Source of the DNA: Symbiodinium natans
Taxonomy: Eukaryota > Sar > Dinophyceae > Suessiales > Symbiodiniaceae
Length of the DNA: 64,000 bases
Assembly (NCBI GenBank): GCA_905221605.1
Contig: CAJNDS010000446.1
Coordinates: forward strand, 1,344,404 to 1,408,403
Reading direction: 5' to 3'
Part shown: positions 40,125 to 51,400 of the stretch, piece after piece
Numbering within the stretch: the first letter of the stretch is position 1
Layout of the letters: every line of letters starts with the position of its first letter
Program-made: the position numbers and the translations under genes
The notes under the pieces: generated by a model
What the model saw: the letters and a program-made list of their open reading frames with translations, nothing else
What the model was told of the DNA's origin: nothing
Databases searched by the model: none

Positions 40125-41063
40125 GTTCAGGGTGTAGGCGTCAGGGTTCGGGTTTAGGATTTAGGGTTTAGGGTTTAGGGTTTAGGGTTTAGTGTAGTGA
40201 CATATAGTCAATTGATTTGGTCCCGTGCCTTTGTTTAATGGGTTCTGAAGTACGGGTCCTTGGGACTTGTAGGGTTATGTAGGAGGTGTATGTAATTTGT
40301 TCAAGTTTGAGGGCCCATACGAAGGATCCTCGCAACTGCCCTATGTACGAAGAGCTCGGGCGTCGTTTAAACGAGAGTTTGACCAGCCCTGTTCACCACC
40401 TTTTGTAAGGGTGGCAGGTGGGTTCAGGGTTAACTTCTGGTCGCCTAAACCCGAAACCCGAAACCCTAAACCCTAGGCCCGCCCGTTTTACCGAACAGGA
40501 TTCCCTCTGCACTCCTGGATTGCTGGGACAACCCGGTTGCGTGGCGTTCAGCTCTTCCACGCCCTCGCTCCCCCTCCCCCCGAGCTCTCTCCCCTGCACC
40601 GCAAGAAAGTAGGGCCTACCCCAGAAAAACTGGTTTAAGTGGGGCGGGGGGGGTGGGGGGAGGGGGACGGTCCGGGGGTGGGGTGGCGGGTTTGCAGCGG
40701 TGAAGGGTCTCTTTAATGCCTGCAACCCACACTCCTTGACCTCACCGCTAGCAGGTTTGGGGCTTCCTTGAACCCTAACCCGAAACCCTACACCGCCTAT
40801 ACCCTATATACCCTAAACGCCCTAAACCCTAAGCCTTAAATCCTAAACCCTAAACCCTAAACCCCAAGCGCTCTCCGAAACACAGCCTCGCTTGGGAGGA
40901 GACGTGGCCGTGTGATCCGGTCCCTGTGCCTAGGACGTTCTTCCGAAAGAAGGACTAACGAGGAATGGGCGAGTTGGGTCTTGGGCCTTATTGTTATTCT
41001 TACTATTCTTACTATTCTTACTATTATTACTATTATTACTATTATTATTATTAGTAGAATTAT

Positions 41064-41145
41064 TTTTTGTTATTGTTATTGTTATTGTTATTGTTATTGT
41101 TATTGTTATTGTTATTGTTATTGTTATTGTTATTGTTATTGTTAT
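41064..41145. repeat. (TTATTG)n microsatellite
   Basis: Hexanucleotide array preceded by TTCTTACTA and TTATTACTA units from about 40990. Confidence 0.95.
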
Positions 41146-41610
41146 TATTATTATCATTATTGTGTTGTCTTGTGGTCTTCACCTAACCCTGAACCCTAGC
41201 CCCTAGTTGAGCCGAGATTTATGTCTTAGGGTTTAGCTTGCCCTTAGGCTCAACACATGGCCCGCAGCTTTCTGCAGTAGGTGAGACCCCTAAAGAAAGC
41301 ACCCTAGACCCTAAACCCAAATCCTGGGTTCCTGCGTTGCGCTGGAGGGCTTAGGGTTTAGGGTTTAGGGTTTGGGGTTTAGGATTTAGGGTTTAGTGCA
41401 CTCTGCTTACAAAGCTTTTTGTTGCTTAGATCAATGGTGGGGAGTGAGCAAAAACATATTCAAGGGACTAAAGGAGTGACCCTGTTAAGGTTTAGGGTTT
41501 AGGGTAGGGTTTAGGGCTTAGGGTTTAGGGTTTAGGGTCCCTTCTAGGGATACAGTACCACTTTTCCGGCTTAAGCTTGGGTTCCTCTTCTCGCCCGTAT
41601 GTCTGACCAG

Positions 41611-41686
41611 CAGCATGGCAATTGCTGTGTCAAAAATTATGTTTGCTGTTTGCGGCACGCGCACGCCCGCCTGTGCCCTGTACAGA
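41611..41686 (+). CDS. Exon-like island, hydrophobic, unknown protein
   Basis: Acceptor GTCTGACCAG|, donor GTACAGA|GTTGCT; SMAIAVSKIMFAVCGTRTPA then CALYR. Confidence 0.45.
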
Positions 41687-43072
41687 GTTGCTTGGGACGG
41701 CAGGCGATGCTTCGCGAGCCCCTTGTAAAGCTTTTTGATAACCACTTGGAGCCCTACAAGTTCCTGAACCCTCGCCTTGGGTTCAGGGTTTAGGGTTTAA
41801 AGCCCAAAGAGCACTAGAAACCCGACCCTGCAAAAAGTCTCAGACCCAAAAACCCTAAACCCCAAACTCTAATTGCAATGCCTGACGCCCACAAACCCGA
41901 AGTCCGCTAAAAACCTCAAGACCGCTAACCCCTAAGCTTGAAAAAAACACCCGATACCGTCAAAACCCTATTGAGACCGCTAGGCCCTCAACCCAAACCC
42001 TGCAAAAAACCCTGAGACGCCAAATAAACCTAGGACTACTCAACCCTAAACCCTGCAAACAAAAAAAGGCAAGACCACTCAAAACGTTTAGACCGCCAGA
42101 CCCCTTAAACTCTGCAAACAACCCTGAGACCGCAAGAAACCCTAAGACCCCTCAGCCCTAAACCCTAGCTAAACCGGCTAAACCCTAAATCCCTTGCGAC
42201 ACGAGGGTCCGGCTCCGACCAGGACACTCGAAACTGGGGGAGCTGGACCCTCACACGGACAGACCTGGCGACAGGAAGCATTCTTAGAGGGTCCAACGTA
42301 CCCTAGATCTTAGGGTAGTTACATGTTCCCTTCGTATGTGCCCTGAAAAGGGGAGCCCTTATATGCCCTACAGAACAAAAGGGCCCATACTTCAAAACCC
42401 TTCATTCAGAGGAGTGTTAAGGGCCCATGTAACTTCCCTGAGACTGCTACAGGTTTTCGAGTTTACAGCTAGGGACGTAGGGACTCAGGGGTTGGAAAGT
42501 GTATAGGGACTACGAGGCTCCGTGTAAAGCCTTGAAACGCCCACAATCGCATTCCGTCCCTCCTTAGCCCTAAACTCTAAGCATCTCCAATCCCTCTTAC
42601 GCATTCCAGGTTTACGATGGGTTCGAATCCCATTAACACCAAACCCCGCATCACCTAGCCTAAAACTGATTCTGAAGTGCTTGCAGACCATGCTCTGATT
42701 TTGGGATTTTAGGGTCTAGGGTTCAGGGTTTGGGGGTCTCTCTTTTCTTTTTGCGGGTTCTAATCGGCAGGTGGGGTGTAAAATGGAGTACACCTACCTG
42801 CTTTGGCGAAATTCCTGTATCCCCCCTAGTTCACACATTGCATTTGGGGTGTTGGGCTTGGGGTACGTGAGGACCCTCAGACACGTTGTATAGACTAGCA
42901 ACCTGTTGCAGCATGTCTTTTGCTACCAAAGGAATTAATCCTGTAGAGAGATTTTGTCACATGGGCCCCATGCATCAGCCCTTAAACCCTAAACCCTAGC
43001 CCTAAACCCTAAACACTAGCCCTAAACCCTAGCCCTAAACCCTAAACCCTAAACCCTAATCTCCCAAACCAG

Positions 43073-43164
43073 CATGGGGGCCCATTTGGCTCCGTGCAGT
43101 TTTTGCCCATCATCGCAGCTCGGTGGCGCCTAAGAGCTAGCTCTTCATGGAGGAACTTGCAGAG
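43073..43164 (+). CDS. Exon-like island, HGGPFGSVQFLPI, unknown protein
   Basis: Acceptor TCCCAAACCAG|, donor TTGCAGAG|GTTCGG. HGGPFGSVQFLPIIAARWRL then RASSSWRNLQ. GPFG recalls the FAD-domain motif, but one motif in isolation does not assign a family. Confidence 0.5.
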
Positions 43165-44038
43165 GTTCGGCGTTTAGGGTTTAGGGTTTAGGTTTTTAAT
43201 CTTAGGCTCCAAAGCGCCCCAAAAGGCGTAGAACTCCAGGGTGTGCCAGGCTAGTAGGGCCCTTAAACTCTCCATTTGCAGTTCCTGAGGGTTTAGGAGG
43301 GTTTAGGGTTTAGGGTGTAGGGTTTAGGGTTTAGGGTTTAGGGTTTAGGGTTTAGGGTTTAGGGTTTAGGGTTTAGGGCGCCCGACACAATAGGAAGCAG
43401 CATGTGGAGCACGAGCCCTGCTCAACCTTGGAATAGGGTGTAGGCTTACGGTGTTTAGGGTTTAGGGTTTGGGGTTTAGGGTTTAGGGTTTAGGGTTTAG
43501 GGTTTAGGGTTTAGGGTTTAGGGTTTAGGGTAAACCCTTAGCTACTTCACTCATCATGAGCACCGAAAAAGCCTTAGCAGCCTCACCTCCTGACCCTGAC
43601 CCTGTAACCTTCAAGCCCTAAGCCCTAAGCCCTGGAGAACTCAGCTAAACGGCCCATCTCCTTTCCGTTTAGGGTTTAGGGTTTAGGTTTTCGGGTTTAG
43701 GGTTTAGGGTTTTCCGTCAGCGCTCGTAGTGTAAGCCTTCAAGGTTTGAGGTCTGGGGTTCGGGGTTGAACGAAGTCGAACGGTTTATGGTAACATCTCA
43801 CCTCTCAACCCCGTGTAGATCCATGTGGTAGGGGGGGGTCTATAGTACAGTTATTGGTGAGAGTATGAAAGTTTAGGGTTTAGGGTTTAGGGTTTAGGGT
43901 TTGGATAATTCTGGGTGTGTGTGTGTGTATAGTTAAACCTTTGAGCAGGGTTTCGGGTTCAGTTTGGGGTCAAGCCGGCCTGTTGGCTGTTGCACGCCCT
44001 TCCGGGTCGAGATCTGCAGGGGTTCTAGGGAATTAGTG

Positions 44039-44154
44039 TTGGGATGTTCCCTCTTATTCTGACAGTCCTCCACAATTAAGGATTATAGTACCCCCCCCCC
44101 ACCCCCTATTATTATCCCCATTAAGGACTGTTAGTATAAGGGGGAACATCCCAA
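44039..44154. mobile_element. MITE family A copy
   Basis: TTGGGATGTTCCCTCTTATT at the left and its inverse GGGGGAACATCCCAA at the right; inner AGTCCT...AGGACTGTTAGTATAAG also pairs, so the ~116-bp element folds into one long hairpin around a C-run. Confidence 0.9.
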
Positions 44155-44787
44155 TAAATTCGTGCTTAGAGGGGGTCTTTTCTTGTTGCGGGGGGGGGTG
44201 GGGGGAAGTTGGGCTTCCAGAGCCCAGAGGGGTTGAATCTATTCAAGGCTCGTGGCTTATAATAAAGGTTTGGTTTAGGGTTTAGGGTTTAGGGTTTAGG
44301 GTTTAGGGTTTAGGGTTTAGGGTTTAGGGTTTAGGGTTTAGGGTTTAGGGTTTAGGGTTTAGGGTTTAGGGTTTAGGGTTTAGGGTTTAGGGTTTACGTA
44401 GGCTTGAGGGCTTTATGGGTTTAACGGATTAACCCTTAGCCTGAAAAGAGCCCAAAGGCCTTTCATAAGAAGGCCTCTGGGCCCAAAAAGCCTCAAAATA
44501 AGAGTCCTAGGGTAAGAGTTTAAGGGTGCAACGCAGAGCTTTCTCGAGTTCTTTCTTTGTGACGTCCTTTGCATTAGAGCTGCCCGCGTGGTCCAGCTGC
44601 TGATCTCACTACGACCGTGCCCCAAAGGGTCCATTATGCCGTCTTTCAGTACATACTGGGCCCGAATGGTCTTATATATATATATATAGGAACGCCTAGT
44701 TACGGCCCAAGTGTTCACTATTTTCCTAAACCCTAAACCCTAAACCCTACAAGCCCTAAATCCTACATTGGCCCCTTTCGGGAAAAG

Positions 44788-44884
44788 GTGGCGGACCCGA
44801 GAACAATCCCTGAGAGCTTCGAATGCCAAGCGGCTGCAATGCTCAGAGCCATCGTCTGACGTGCAGCGGGAAAGACTCAAAAGG
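44788..44884 (+). CDS. Exon-like island, unknown protein
   Basis: Acceptor TCGGGAAAAG|GTGG, donor CAAAAGG|GTTTGGGG; WRTREQSLRASNAKRLQCSE then PSSDVQRERLKR. CCCTAAA upstream, TTTAGGG downstream. Confidence 0.5.
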
Positions 44885-45258
44885 GTTTGGGGTTTAGGGT
44901 TTAGGGTTTAGGGTTTAGGGTTTAGGGTTTAGGGTTTAGACTCGATGCCTGGGTTCGGGGCCCCAAAGCCCCACTAACCCTGCGGTCTAAGCCTCCGAAA
45001 AACCCCCAACCCTAAAAACCCTAAACCTAAACCCTAAACCCTAAACCCTAAACCCTAAAAACCCTAAACCCTAAAACCCCTAAACCCCTGCGAAGCGCCC
45101 CTGAAGTCCTGAACCCCTAATTCCCGCTCAGCGGCAACAGCACTATACAAAGGGTTCCAAGTATGGGCCCTTCATCTTATATATACTATATATATATATA
45201 TGATGGGCCCATACTTCGGATCCCTATAATCATTGCGAGTACTGTGGGCTCCAGCAAG

Positions 45259-45402
45259 TACAAGTAGGGGACCCCTTACTAGACTAACTTCAGTAAGGGG
45301 AATTGTAACCTGAAATCTAGGCCTGACCTTATAACAAAAATTCAGGGCCCTTAGAACCCTATTTATTACTGGGGGGGGGGGGGGGGGGGGGGCCTACATG
45401 TA
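45259..45402. mobile_element. MITE family C copy with a G-run
   Basis: TACAAGTAGGGGACCCCTTA at the left, CCTACATGTA at the right. A homopolymer of about 22 G lies where other copies have GGGGGCCCC. Confidence 0.75.
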
Positions 45403-45451
45403 GCCCTAAACCCTAAACCCTAAACCCCCAAGCTTGGGACGCACAACCCAT

Positions 45452-45556
45452 TTCAGGGCCCTATTTACAACTAGGGGGCCCCTAAACCCTAAACCCTAAA
45501 CCCTAAACCCTAAACCCTAAACCCTAAACCCTAAACCCTAAACCCTCTACGTGCAT
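45452..45556. mobile_element. MITE family C right half split by CCCTAAA repeat
   Basis: CAGGGCCCTATTTACAACTA then GGGGGCCCCT is followed by about nine CCCTAAA units and only then CTACGTGC, the family's terminal block. The telomere array therefore lies inside the element. Confidence 0.65.
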
Positions 45557-45572
45557 CCCGGAGCCCCCTAAG

Positions 45573-45648
45573 GTCGTGCAGCAGCGCTGGATGAGGCGAT
45601 CAGCCCTGACCGAACACATGCATTGCAGCAAGCTCCCAGAGTGTCTCT
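45573..45648 (+). CDS. Exon-like island, unknown protein
   Basis: Acceptor CCCCCTAAG|GTCG, possible donor GTCTCT|GTATTT; VVQQRWMRRSALTEHMHCSK then LPECL. Confidence 0.45.
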
Positions 45649-45745
45649 GTATTTGATTTTGGGGTTTGGGGTTTAGGGTTTAGGGTTTAGGGTTTAGGGT
45701 TTAGGGTTTAGGGTTTAGGGCCTTAGGGCTTATAGGGTTTAGTAT

Positions 45746-45856
45746 CTTGCTAGCCCAGTGGCACCACCCTTTATTTTTTTGGGGGTTCGGGGTTCCCATA
45801 TACAACAACCCCCCCAAAAAGGCGTGCCCTACAAATGATATGCTTACTGGGCTCTG
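45746..45856. mobile_element. MITE family B copy, degraded
   Basis: CTTGCTAGCCCAGTGGCACC at the left and GCTTACTGGGCTCTG at the right. Confidence 0.75.
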
Positions 45857-46159
45857 TAACATCTAAACACCAAACCCCTGGGTGCGTTCTGTGAAAATGG
45901 GGAATCCAGGTCCTGTGGGTGCCCTGGTTGAGGGTGGTCCGGTCTTAAACCTTTTTCTCCTAAACCCTAATGAAATTAAGCCCTAAACCCTTAACACAAT
46001 TTGGGTTTACAGCTGAGAGGTTAAGTTAGGCTGTTTCGTGCGGGGTTTAGGGTTTGCAGTGTAGGATGCTGCTGAGAGGACGAGCCCTGCTTCATCACCA
46101 CGAACGCCTTGCTCGAAACCCTAAACCCCAACCCTCAACGCCATCCTCACTTGCCGCAG

Positions 46160-46206
46160 GCCGCGCGTCAGCTACGCGGTCGGGGCTTTGCCGCGTGGGC
46201 AGCAGG
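46160..46206 (+). CDS. Exon-like island, unknown protein
   Basis: Acceptor CTTGCCGCAG|, donor GCAGCAGG|GTTTAGGG; AARQLRGRGFAAWAA. The 135-bp TTTAGGG array starts at the donor; the intron's far end at 47030 is CCCTAAA. Confidence 0.5.
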
Positions 46207-46500
46207 GTTTAGGGTTTAGGGTTTAGGGTTTAGGGTTTAGGGTTTAGGGTTTAGGGTTTAGGGTTTAGGGTTTAGGGTTTAGGGTTTAGGGTTTAGGGTT
46301 TAGGGTTTAGGGTTTAGGGTTTAGGGTTTAGGGTTTAGGGCTCTTTTGTAAGCCCTCTAATTCTTGCCTTTTCAAGAGCTCTCCTAGAGCCTCCTTTGAT
46401 GATTGAACCTGCCTAGTTAAAAAAAAATGGGGCCCTGAAATGGGTTATACGTACTACTTTTGGGGTTTAGGGTTTAGGGTTTAGGGTTTAGGGTTTAGGG

Positions 46501-46600
46501 CTACATGTAGGGGCCCCCTAGTTGTAACTGGGGTTATAAGTTTTTCTAATCAGGTTAGAATTCCCCTAACTCAAGTTAGTACAGTCAGCGGGGACGTGTA
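46501..46600. mobile_element. MITE family C copy
   Basis: ACATGTAGGGGCCCCCTAG at the left; the right part CCTAACTCAAGTTAGTACAG then GGGGACGTGTA is mutated. Confidence 0.7.
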
Positions 46601-47030
46601 AGGCGTCGTTTGGCTCACGGTTTGCCCCCGAAGCCAAGTGCTCAAATTGCGCTATTCAGCCTCCTTGGTTGAATTTGCTTCAACCTCCTTCCGCGGCGGT
46701 ATAGCTTCGGGAATGCAGAATGAAAGTGTGGGTTGAGGGTTGAGGGAGGGATTGAGGCCCTAAACCCTAACTCTCTAAATCCCTAAGCCCTGCACCGCTG
46801 AGGGATTTGATGGTGTTTTGACATTAGGGGTATAATTTTTGGGTCCTTGTACGAAAAGGATTGATGGTTTTTTGACATTAGGGGTATAATTTTGGGCTCC
46901 TTACGAAAATAAATTGGGGGTCCATGAAGGTTTCATATTTTCGTAAACCCCCATTTGGGGTTCTACTTATCCTAAACCCTAAACCCTAAACCCTAAACCC
47001 TAAACCCTAAACCCTAAACCCTAAACCCAG

Positions 47031-47140
47031 GTTCTTTGGCCAGACTTCTTGGGCCAACCGGCGTCGCGCCTCCTGGCAGCAGCGCTGCGATCGCTGCGCG
47101 GCAGGCCATCCGCATGGTCTGGGAGTCCCTACTTGGAGAG
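47031..47140 (+). CDS. Exon-like island, unknown protein
   Basis: Acceptor CTAAACCCAG|GTTC, donor TGGAGAG|GTCTAGGG. SLARLLGPTGVAPPGSSAAI then AARQAIRMVWESLLGE. Telomere repeat abuts both sides in the CCCTAAA-exon-TTTAGGG arrangement. Confidence 0.55.
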
Positions 47141-47790
47141 GTCTAGGGTTTAGGGTTTGGGGTTTAGGGTTCAGGGTTTAGGGTTTAGGGTTTAGGGTTT
47201 AGGGTTTAGGGTTTAGGGCTTAGGGCTTAGGGTTTAGGGTTTACACGCTTCTAAGCCGGGTTGCAAGTACCTACTTTTTACGCCGACTTCTACGTGCCGT
47301 CAACCTCCAAGTACCCTAAGGATCCATGTACCTATATGGTATCTACTTGGACCTGTTTCTACATGAAGCAGGGTTTATATTACTGTTCTTGGTGAGTGTA
47401 TATAAGGTTCCCTTTTAAAATTGGTGAGTGTATATTCTTGGTGTCCTTTTGGGGGTACAAGATATATATGCCCTACTTCATATACTAACTTTAGGGACCA
47501 CGCATAGACTATACAAGGCACTGCCAGCGCCATCGCATCCTCCAGCTTGCTAGGTAGGCTCTTCTTGCCTTGGGTTAGGGTTTAGGATTTAGGATTTAGG
47601 GGTTAGGTGTTTAGGGTGTAGGGTTTAGGTGTCTAGGGTTTAGGGTTTAGGGTTAGGGTTTAGGGTGTAGGGTTTAGGGTTTAGGGTTCAGGGTTCAGGG
47701 TTTAGGAATGAACCTCAACAGGCCTTCTGGTTTACATACCTTCGTAGGAATTACAGTGGTAGAGGGTATATGAGCCAGACAACAACGAAG

Positions 47791-48020
47791 AACGGTTGGT
47801 GAAAGCGCGGGTCGAGCGCCGGCAGCTGTTGTCCCAGCTTGAAGCGCTGGATGATGAGCCTGCAGGGACCTTCGGGCACCACGACCGAATCCGAAGGCCA
47901 CCACCTCCTCCACGTGCTTGCGGAGCAAGTCCGCCTGAACACGGTCACGGACGCTCTCGCCCTCAGGATCGTGGATGCGGCACCGGCTTGCTTACACCAG
48001 TGGAGGGCGCCCAAGCGGCG
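47791..48020 (+). CDS. Coding-like island with two overlapping open frames
   Basis: After ACAACGAAG| one frame reads RLVKARVERRQLLSQLEALD then DEPAGTFGHHDRIR; a second frame downstream reads HHLLHVLAEQVRLNTVTDAL then ALRIVDAAPACLHQW. Both are protein-like, so there are probably two exons or a frame change; boundaries not resolved. Confidence 0.45.
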
Positions 48021-48343
48021 CCACCTTAAGTTGGGGGATTTGGCGTTTTGGGTGTAGGGTTGAGGGTTTAGGGTTTAGGGTTTAGGGTTTAGGGTTGACA
48101 GGCCGCTTGTAGCAGGAGCCGGCAGCCTCACTTGCTTTATTGCACCCCCCCGCCCGGGGGCTTTGTTTTGTTTACTAAGGTTTGTAATTTGAGTTCCGGG
48201 GCTTGCCTTTGGTTCTGGTGTGTGTTTTCCTGTTTTCTTGGTAGCTGAATAAGTACACTTTACACTTTTTGGGATACGATAGTCCCCCGATAGAGCTGCT
48301 CTATTTAGCCGGACCCTTCATCGCAGTTCCTGTTTTATCGCAG

Positions 48344-48407
48344 CTACATGCCACAAAGTGATAAGAAGAGGAGGTGCCATGCCAAGACGACGAACTTCAT
48401 GGATACG
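48344..48407 (+). CDS. Exon-like island, unknown protein
   Basis: Acceptor GTTTTATCGCAG|, donor GGATACG|GTCTGC; YMPQSDKKRRCHAKTTNFMD, basic. Confidence 0.45.
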
Positions 48408-48481
48408 GTCTGCAGCTCTTTGGGACCCCTTCGAACCATAGCATACAACCCCAAGCCCGAAAGCCCTGGAACCCCACAGGG

Positions 48482-48601
48482 TGGGATGTTCCCCCTTCTA
48501 CCAACAGTCCTTAATAGGGATGACAGTACCCCTTATGATAAACCCTAAACCCTAAACCCTAAACCCTATGAAGGACTGTGAGTAGAAGTAGGTACATCCC
48601 A
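48482..48601. mobile_element. MITE family A copy with telomere repeat in its loop
   Basis: TGGGATGTTCCCCCTTCTAC and GGTACATCCCA ends. About four CCCTAAA units sit at the hairpin tip, where the other copies have CCCCTATGATGATCC. Confidence 0.85.
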
Positions 48602-48659
48602 ACCGAAAAGGCTTGCATGGATCCCCACATGTAGCTCTTCGGAGTTATCCTAAACCCTA

Positions 48660-48770
48660 AACCCTAAGCCTAAGCCCTAAGCCCTAAACCCTAAGCCCTA
48701 AGCCCTAAACCCTAAACCCTAAACCCTAAGCCCTAAGCCCTAAACCCTAAGCCCTAAGACCTAAGCCCTA
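48660..48770. repeat. Array of the variant CCCTAAG mixed with CCCTAAA
   Basis: CCCTAAG units alternate with the canonical heptamer over about 110 bp. Confidence 0.85.
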
Positions 48771-49084
48771 AACCGAGTAGTGCCCCCATGCTGAATTGCA
48801 AGAGAACGACCATGGTGGAAGATGCTCTGTACAAAGATGTTTGCCTGAACCTTAGATCCTAGGGTTTAGGGTTTAGGGTTTAGGGTTTAGGGTTAGTGAA
48901 TTAGGTAACTACCTAATATCCACAAAATAACCATACAACCTCGAACCAAAAACCTAGGGTACCTCATTCCCTCATTCCCCACTCAGAAACAGCAGGCCTC
49001 AAAAACCCCAAGCCCTCCTGCCTCGTACAGTCCGGGACGCCTCGGGTCTGTGGAAAATCAGCGCAGCCCTCAATTTCTCATGTT

Positions 49085-49187
49085 TTGGGATGTTCCCCCT
49101 TATACTAGCAGTTTCTTAATAGGGATGATCGCACCCCCTATGATGATCCGTTATTAAGGACTGTTAGAAAAAGGGGGAACCTACCAA
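49085..49187. mobile_element. MITE family A copy
   Basis: TTGGGATGTTCCCCCTTATA at the left; AGGACTGTTAG then GGGGGAACCTACCAA at the right. A left end of family B (TTGGTAGCCCAGCGGTAG) starts about 12 bp further on, at 49200, without a partner. Confidence 0.85.
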
Positions 49188-50083
49188 CACAGGTTTGTCT
49201 TGGTAGCCCAGCGGTAGCCTTGTCCCATTGTTGTTAGTTCTAGGTGCGGAACCTAAACCTAAGCCTGGTCTTAATCCACGTGAGCGGAGCAGAAACCCTA
49301 TGGAATCCCTTACAGGGCTTTTAAATAGCGGGGATATAAGGTACCCAACTCCTCTTGTCCCTACCAAGAGCCAGTAGGTGTAAATTTAGCGCTTTAAATA
49401 GAGGGGGATGGAAGGTACCTAACTCCCACTTGTCCCTACCAAGAGCCAGTAGGTTTAACTTGGGTTTGGAGGATCCAACAATGTGTGGATTCCCCACTTG
49501 CTTACCGAAGCCCTAAGCTAAACCCTAAACCCTAAAAGCCCTAAACCCAAAACCGTATGGTCAAGTTCCAGGTTTCATTGGCTACAGGGGCTGGGCTGAG
49601 AGGCTTTGGTGAAGTAAGGCATCGGGCCTTCGGGTGTTGGGTGTTTTCGCGAGGCTTGAAATGGCTGTTGCGCTGTGGGCGAATGAGTTTTCTGTTTCGC
49701 TTGAGCCCTGTGCGCCTTCTTGGAAGAACCCGGACCCGACAAACCTCATCCCCCCACCCCCAGATCTGCACCTAGACCCCCACAGCCCTTTCCCCTTAAC
49801 TCCCACAGCCCTAAACCCTAAACCCTAAAGGCCCGGAACCCTAAACCCTAAACCTGATCCCATGAATCAGGTCTCTTCGTGGAGACCTGGTCTCCTGGCC
49901 TGCTGAGGCCAGGGGGGGCTCTCGTGGAGGCTTCTTCCCCCCCCCCCCCCCCCCCCGAAAAAACAAATGAACCCCTGCCCCCTTTTCGGGTTATAGGGTT
50001 TAGGGTTTTAGGGTTTAGGGATCTAGGGTTTAGGGAATATTAAGCCCCCCCCCCCCCCCCCACCCCCTACTATTAGATACTCC

Positions 50084-50188
50084 TTGGGATGCTCCCCCCC
50101 GTATACTAACAGTCCTTTTTAAAAGGGAACAAGAATTCCCCAGTGTAATCCCGACTAAGGACTGCTAGTATAAGGGGGAACATCCCAA
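50084..50188. mobile_element. MITE family A copy
   Basis: TTGGGATGCTCCCCCCGTAT at the left, GGGGGAACATCCCAA at the right. Confidence 0.85.
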
Positions 50189-50246
50189 AACACTCTTTTG
50201 GTAGTGCTAGTATAAGGGGGAGCATCCCAAAACACTCTTTTGGTAG
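50163..50246. repeat. 42-bp tandem duplication across the junction of two MITEs
   Basis: TGCTAGTATAAGGGGGA...CACTCTTTTGGTAG occurs twice with a 42-bp period (starts 50163 and 50205), joining the right end of family A to the left end of family B. Confidence 0.9.
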
Positions 50247-50351
50247 CCCAGTGGTGCCCATTTCCCTTTTTTGGGGCTTCAAGGTTTCTTTTATGAAGTG
50301 ACCAAGCCAAGCAAGGGTGTGCCCTTCTTATAATGAGGTTACTGGGCTACG
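50239..50351. mobile_element. MITE family B copy
   Basis: TTTGGTAGCCCAGTGGTGCC at the left, GGTTACTGGGCTACGAAG at the right. Confidence 0.85.
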
Positions 50352-51141
50352 AAGCTTTCATTACAGTTATGTTGTCGGGGTTTAGGGTTTAGGGTTTAGG
50401 GGAATATTTCATATCAGGGTAGGAGGGGAAGGGGGGATGGGTTTAATGAATATTAGGGGGAGGGGATTACAGGTAAACCCCTCAAACCTCGATCGATGTG
50501 CACATTAGGTACAATTTAGATCCCAACGCCCGATCTCTTGGGTTTTTCCACGAATGCCAAGTACCCACGAAACAGACGTCATGGTCCCTGAAAGGCGGCT
50601 TCGGGTTTGAACTTTAGGGCTTAGCGTTCGGTTTAGAGTGTGGTTTAGGGTTTAGGGTTTAGGGTTTAGGGTTTAGGGTTTAGGGTTTAGGGTTCCACCA
50701 CACGCGGGATACAAGAGGGGGGGGGGGGGGGGCCTCGTTTCTATACCCACTTGGGTTAAGGGAATGATACCCTGAAAAGTAGGACTTGTGACCCTATTTA
50801 CGGTCCATACATAACCCTGTTCATACCTAGGAGGTCCCTGCGTCTACCCCTTTTAGGGTTTAGGCATGAGCTGCTTGAGTATATTCCGCAGAGGGTTAAG
50901 TGTCAAGCTTCCAGTTTGGACCCAAGTCATCGCATGACGAAAGCCACAACATTTTCGGGACATCACCGATTACTGCCTGAGTTGCCTGGATCCGCGCCGT
51001 GTTGAATAGTGAGACACTACCCAAACTAAGAACCACTGTTGATGAAAAGGCCCTCCTGCGTCGCCAATGCCTGAACAATCATGAAGCCGCGCCTAAAGGC
51101 CAAGTAGTCAATTTAGCTGTCACAAGCGGGCAGTTTAGGGT

Positions 51142-51253
51142 CTTGGTAGCCCAGTGGTACCCTTTACCCATTTTTTTAGTTATATGGGTTCCCTTGTAAA
51201 TGCCAGCCCAAAAAAGGGTGCCTTTATTATAATACGGTTACTGGGCTACCAAG
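51142..51253. mobile_element. MITE family B copy, best preserved
   Basis: CTTGGTAGCCCAGTGGTACC at the left and GGTTACTGGGCTACCAAG at the right; 112 bp. ACCCATTTTTTT and AAAAAAGGGT inside can also pair. Confidence 0.9.
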
Positions 51254-51355
51254 GGGTTTTAAGGCTTAGGGGAGGCATGTGCTACTAAAGGAGGATATGG
51301 GTGGCTATCTCTCGCAGTCTCAGCTTCAATCTATGGAGCCCAATCTGGTCTAAAG

Positions 51356-51400
51356 GTGGTGCTTCACGAAGCCTCCATCACATTGGCTTGTTCCACACAG
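51356..51400 (+). CDS. Exon-like island with a near-consensus donor
   Basis: Acceptor GGTCTAAAG|GTGG, donor CACACAG|GTACGT; VVLHEASITLACSTQ, 15 codons, phase 0 at both ends. Confidence 0.5.

Noticed and set aside
40912-41206. ORFs of 70-95 codons made of YCYC, VIVI or ITIT
   Set aside because: Pure translations of the TTATTG microsatellite.
42590-42650. tRNA-like 3' half (ATGGG-TTCGAAT-CCCAT followed by TAACACC)
   Set aside because: The T-arm is perfect, but no complementary acceptor strand (GGTGTTA) or D-arm lies upstream at the right distance. Probably chance or a tRNA fragment.
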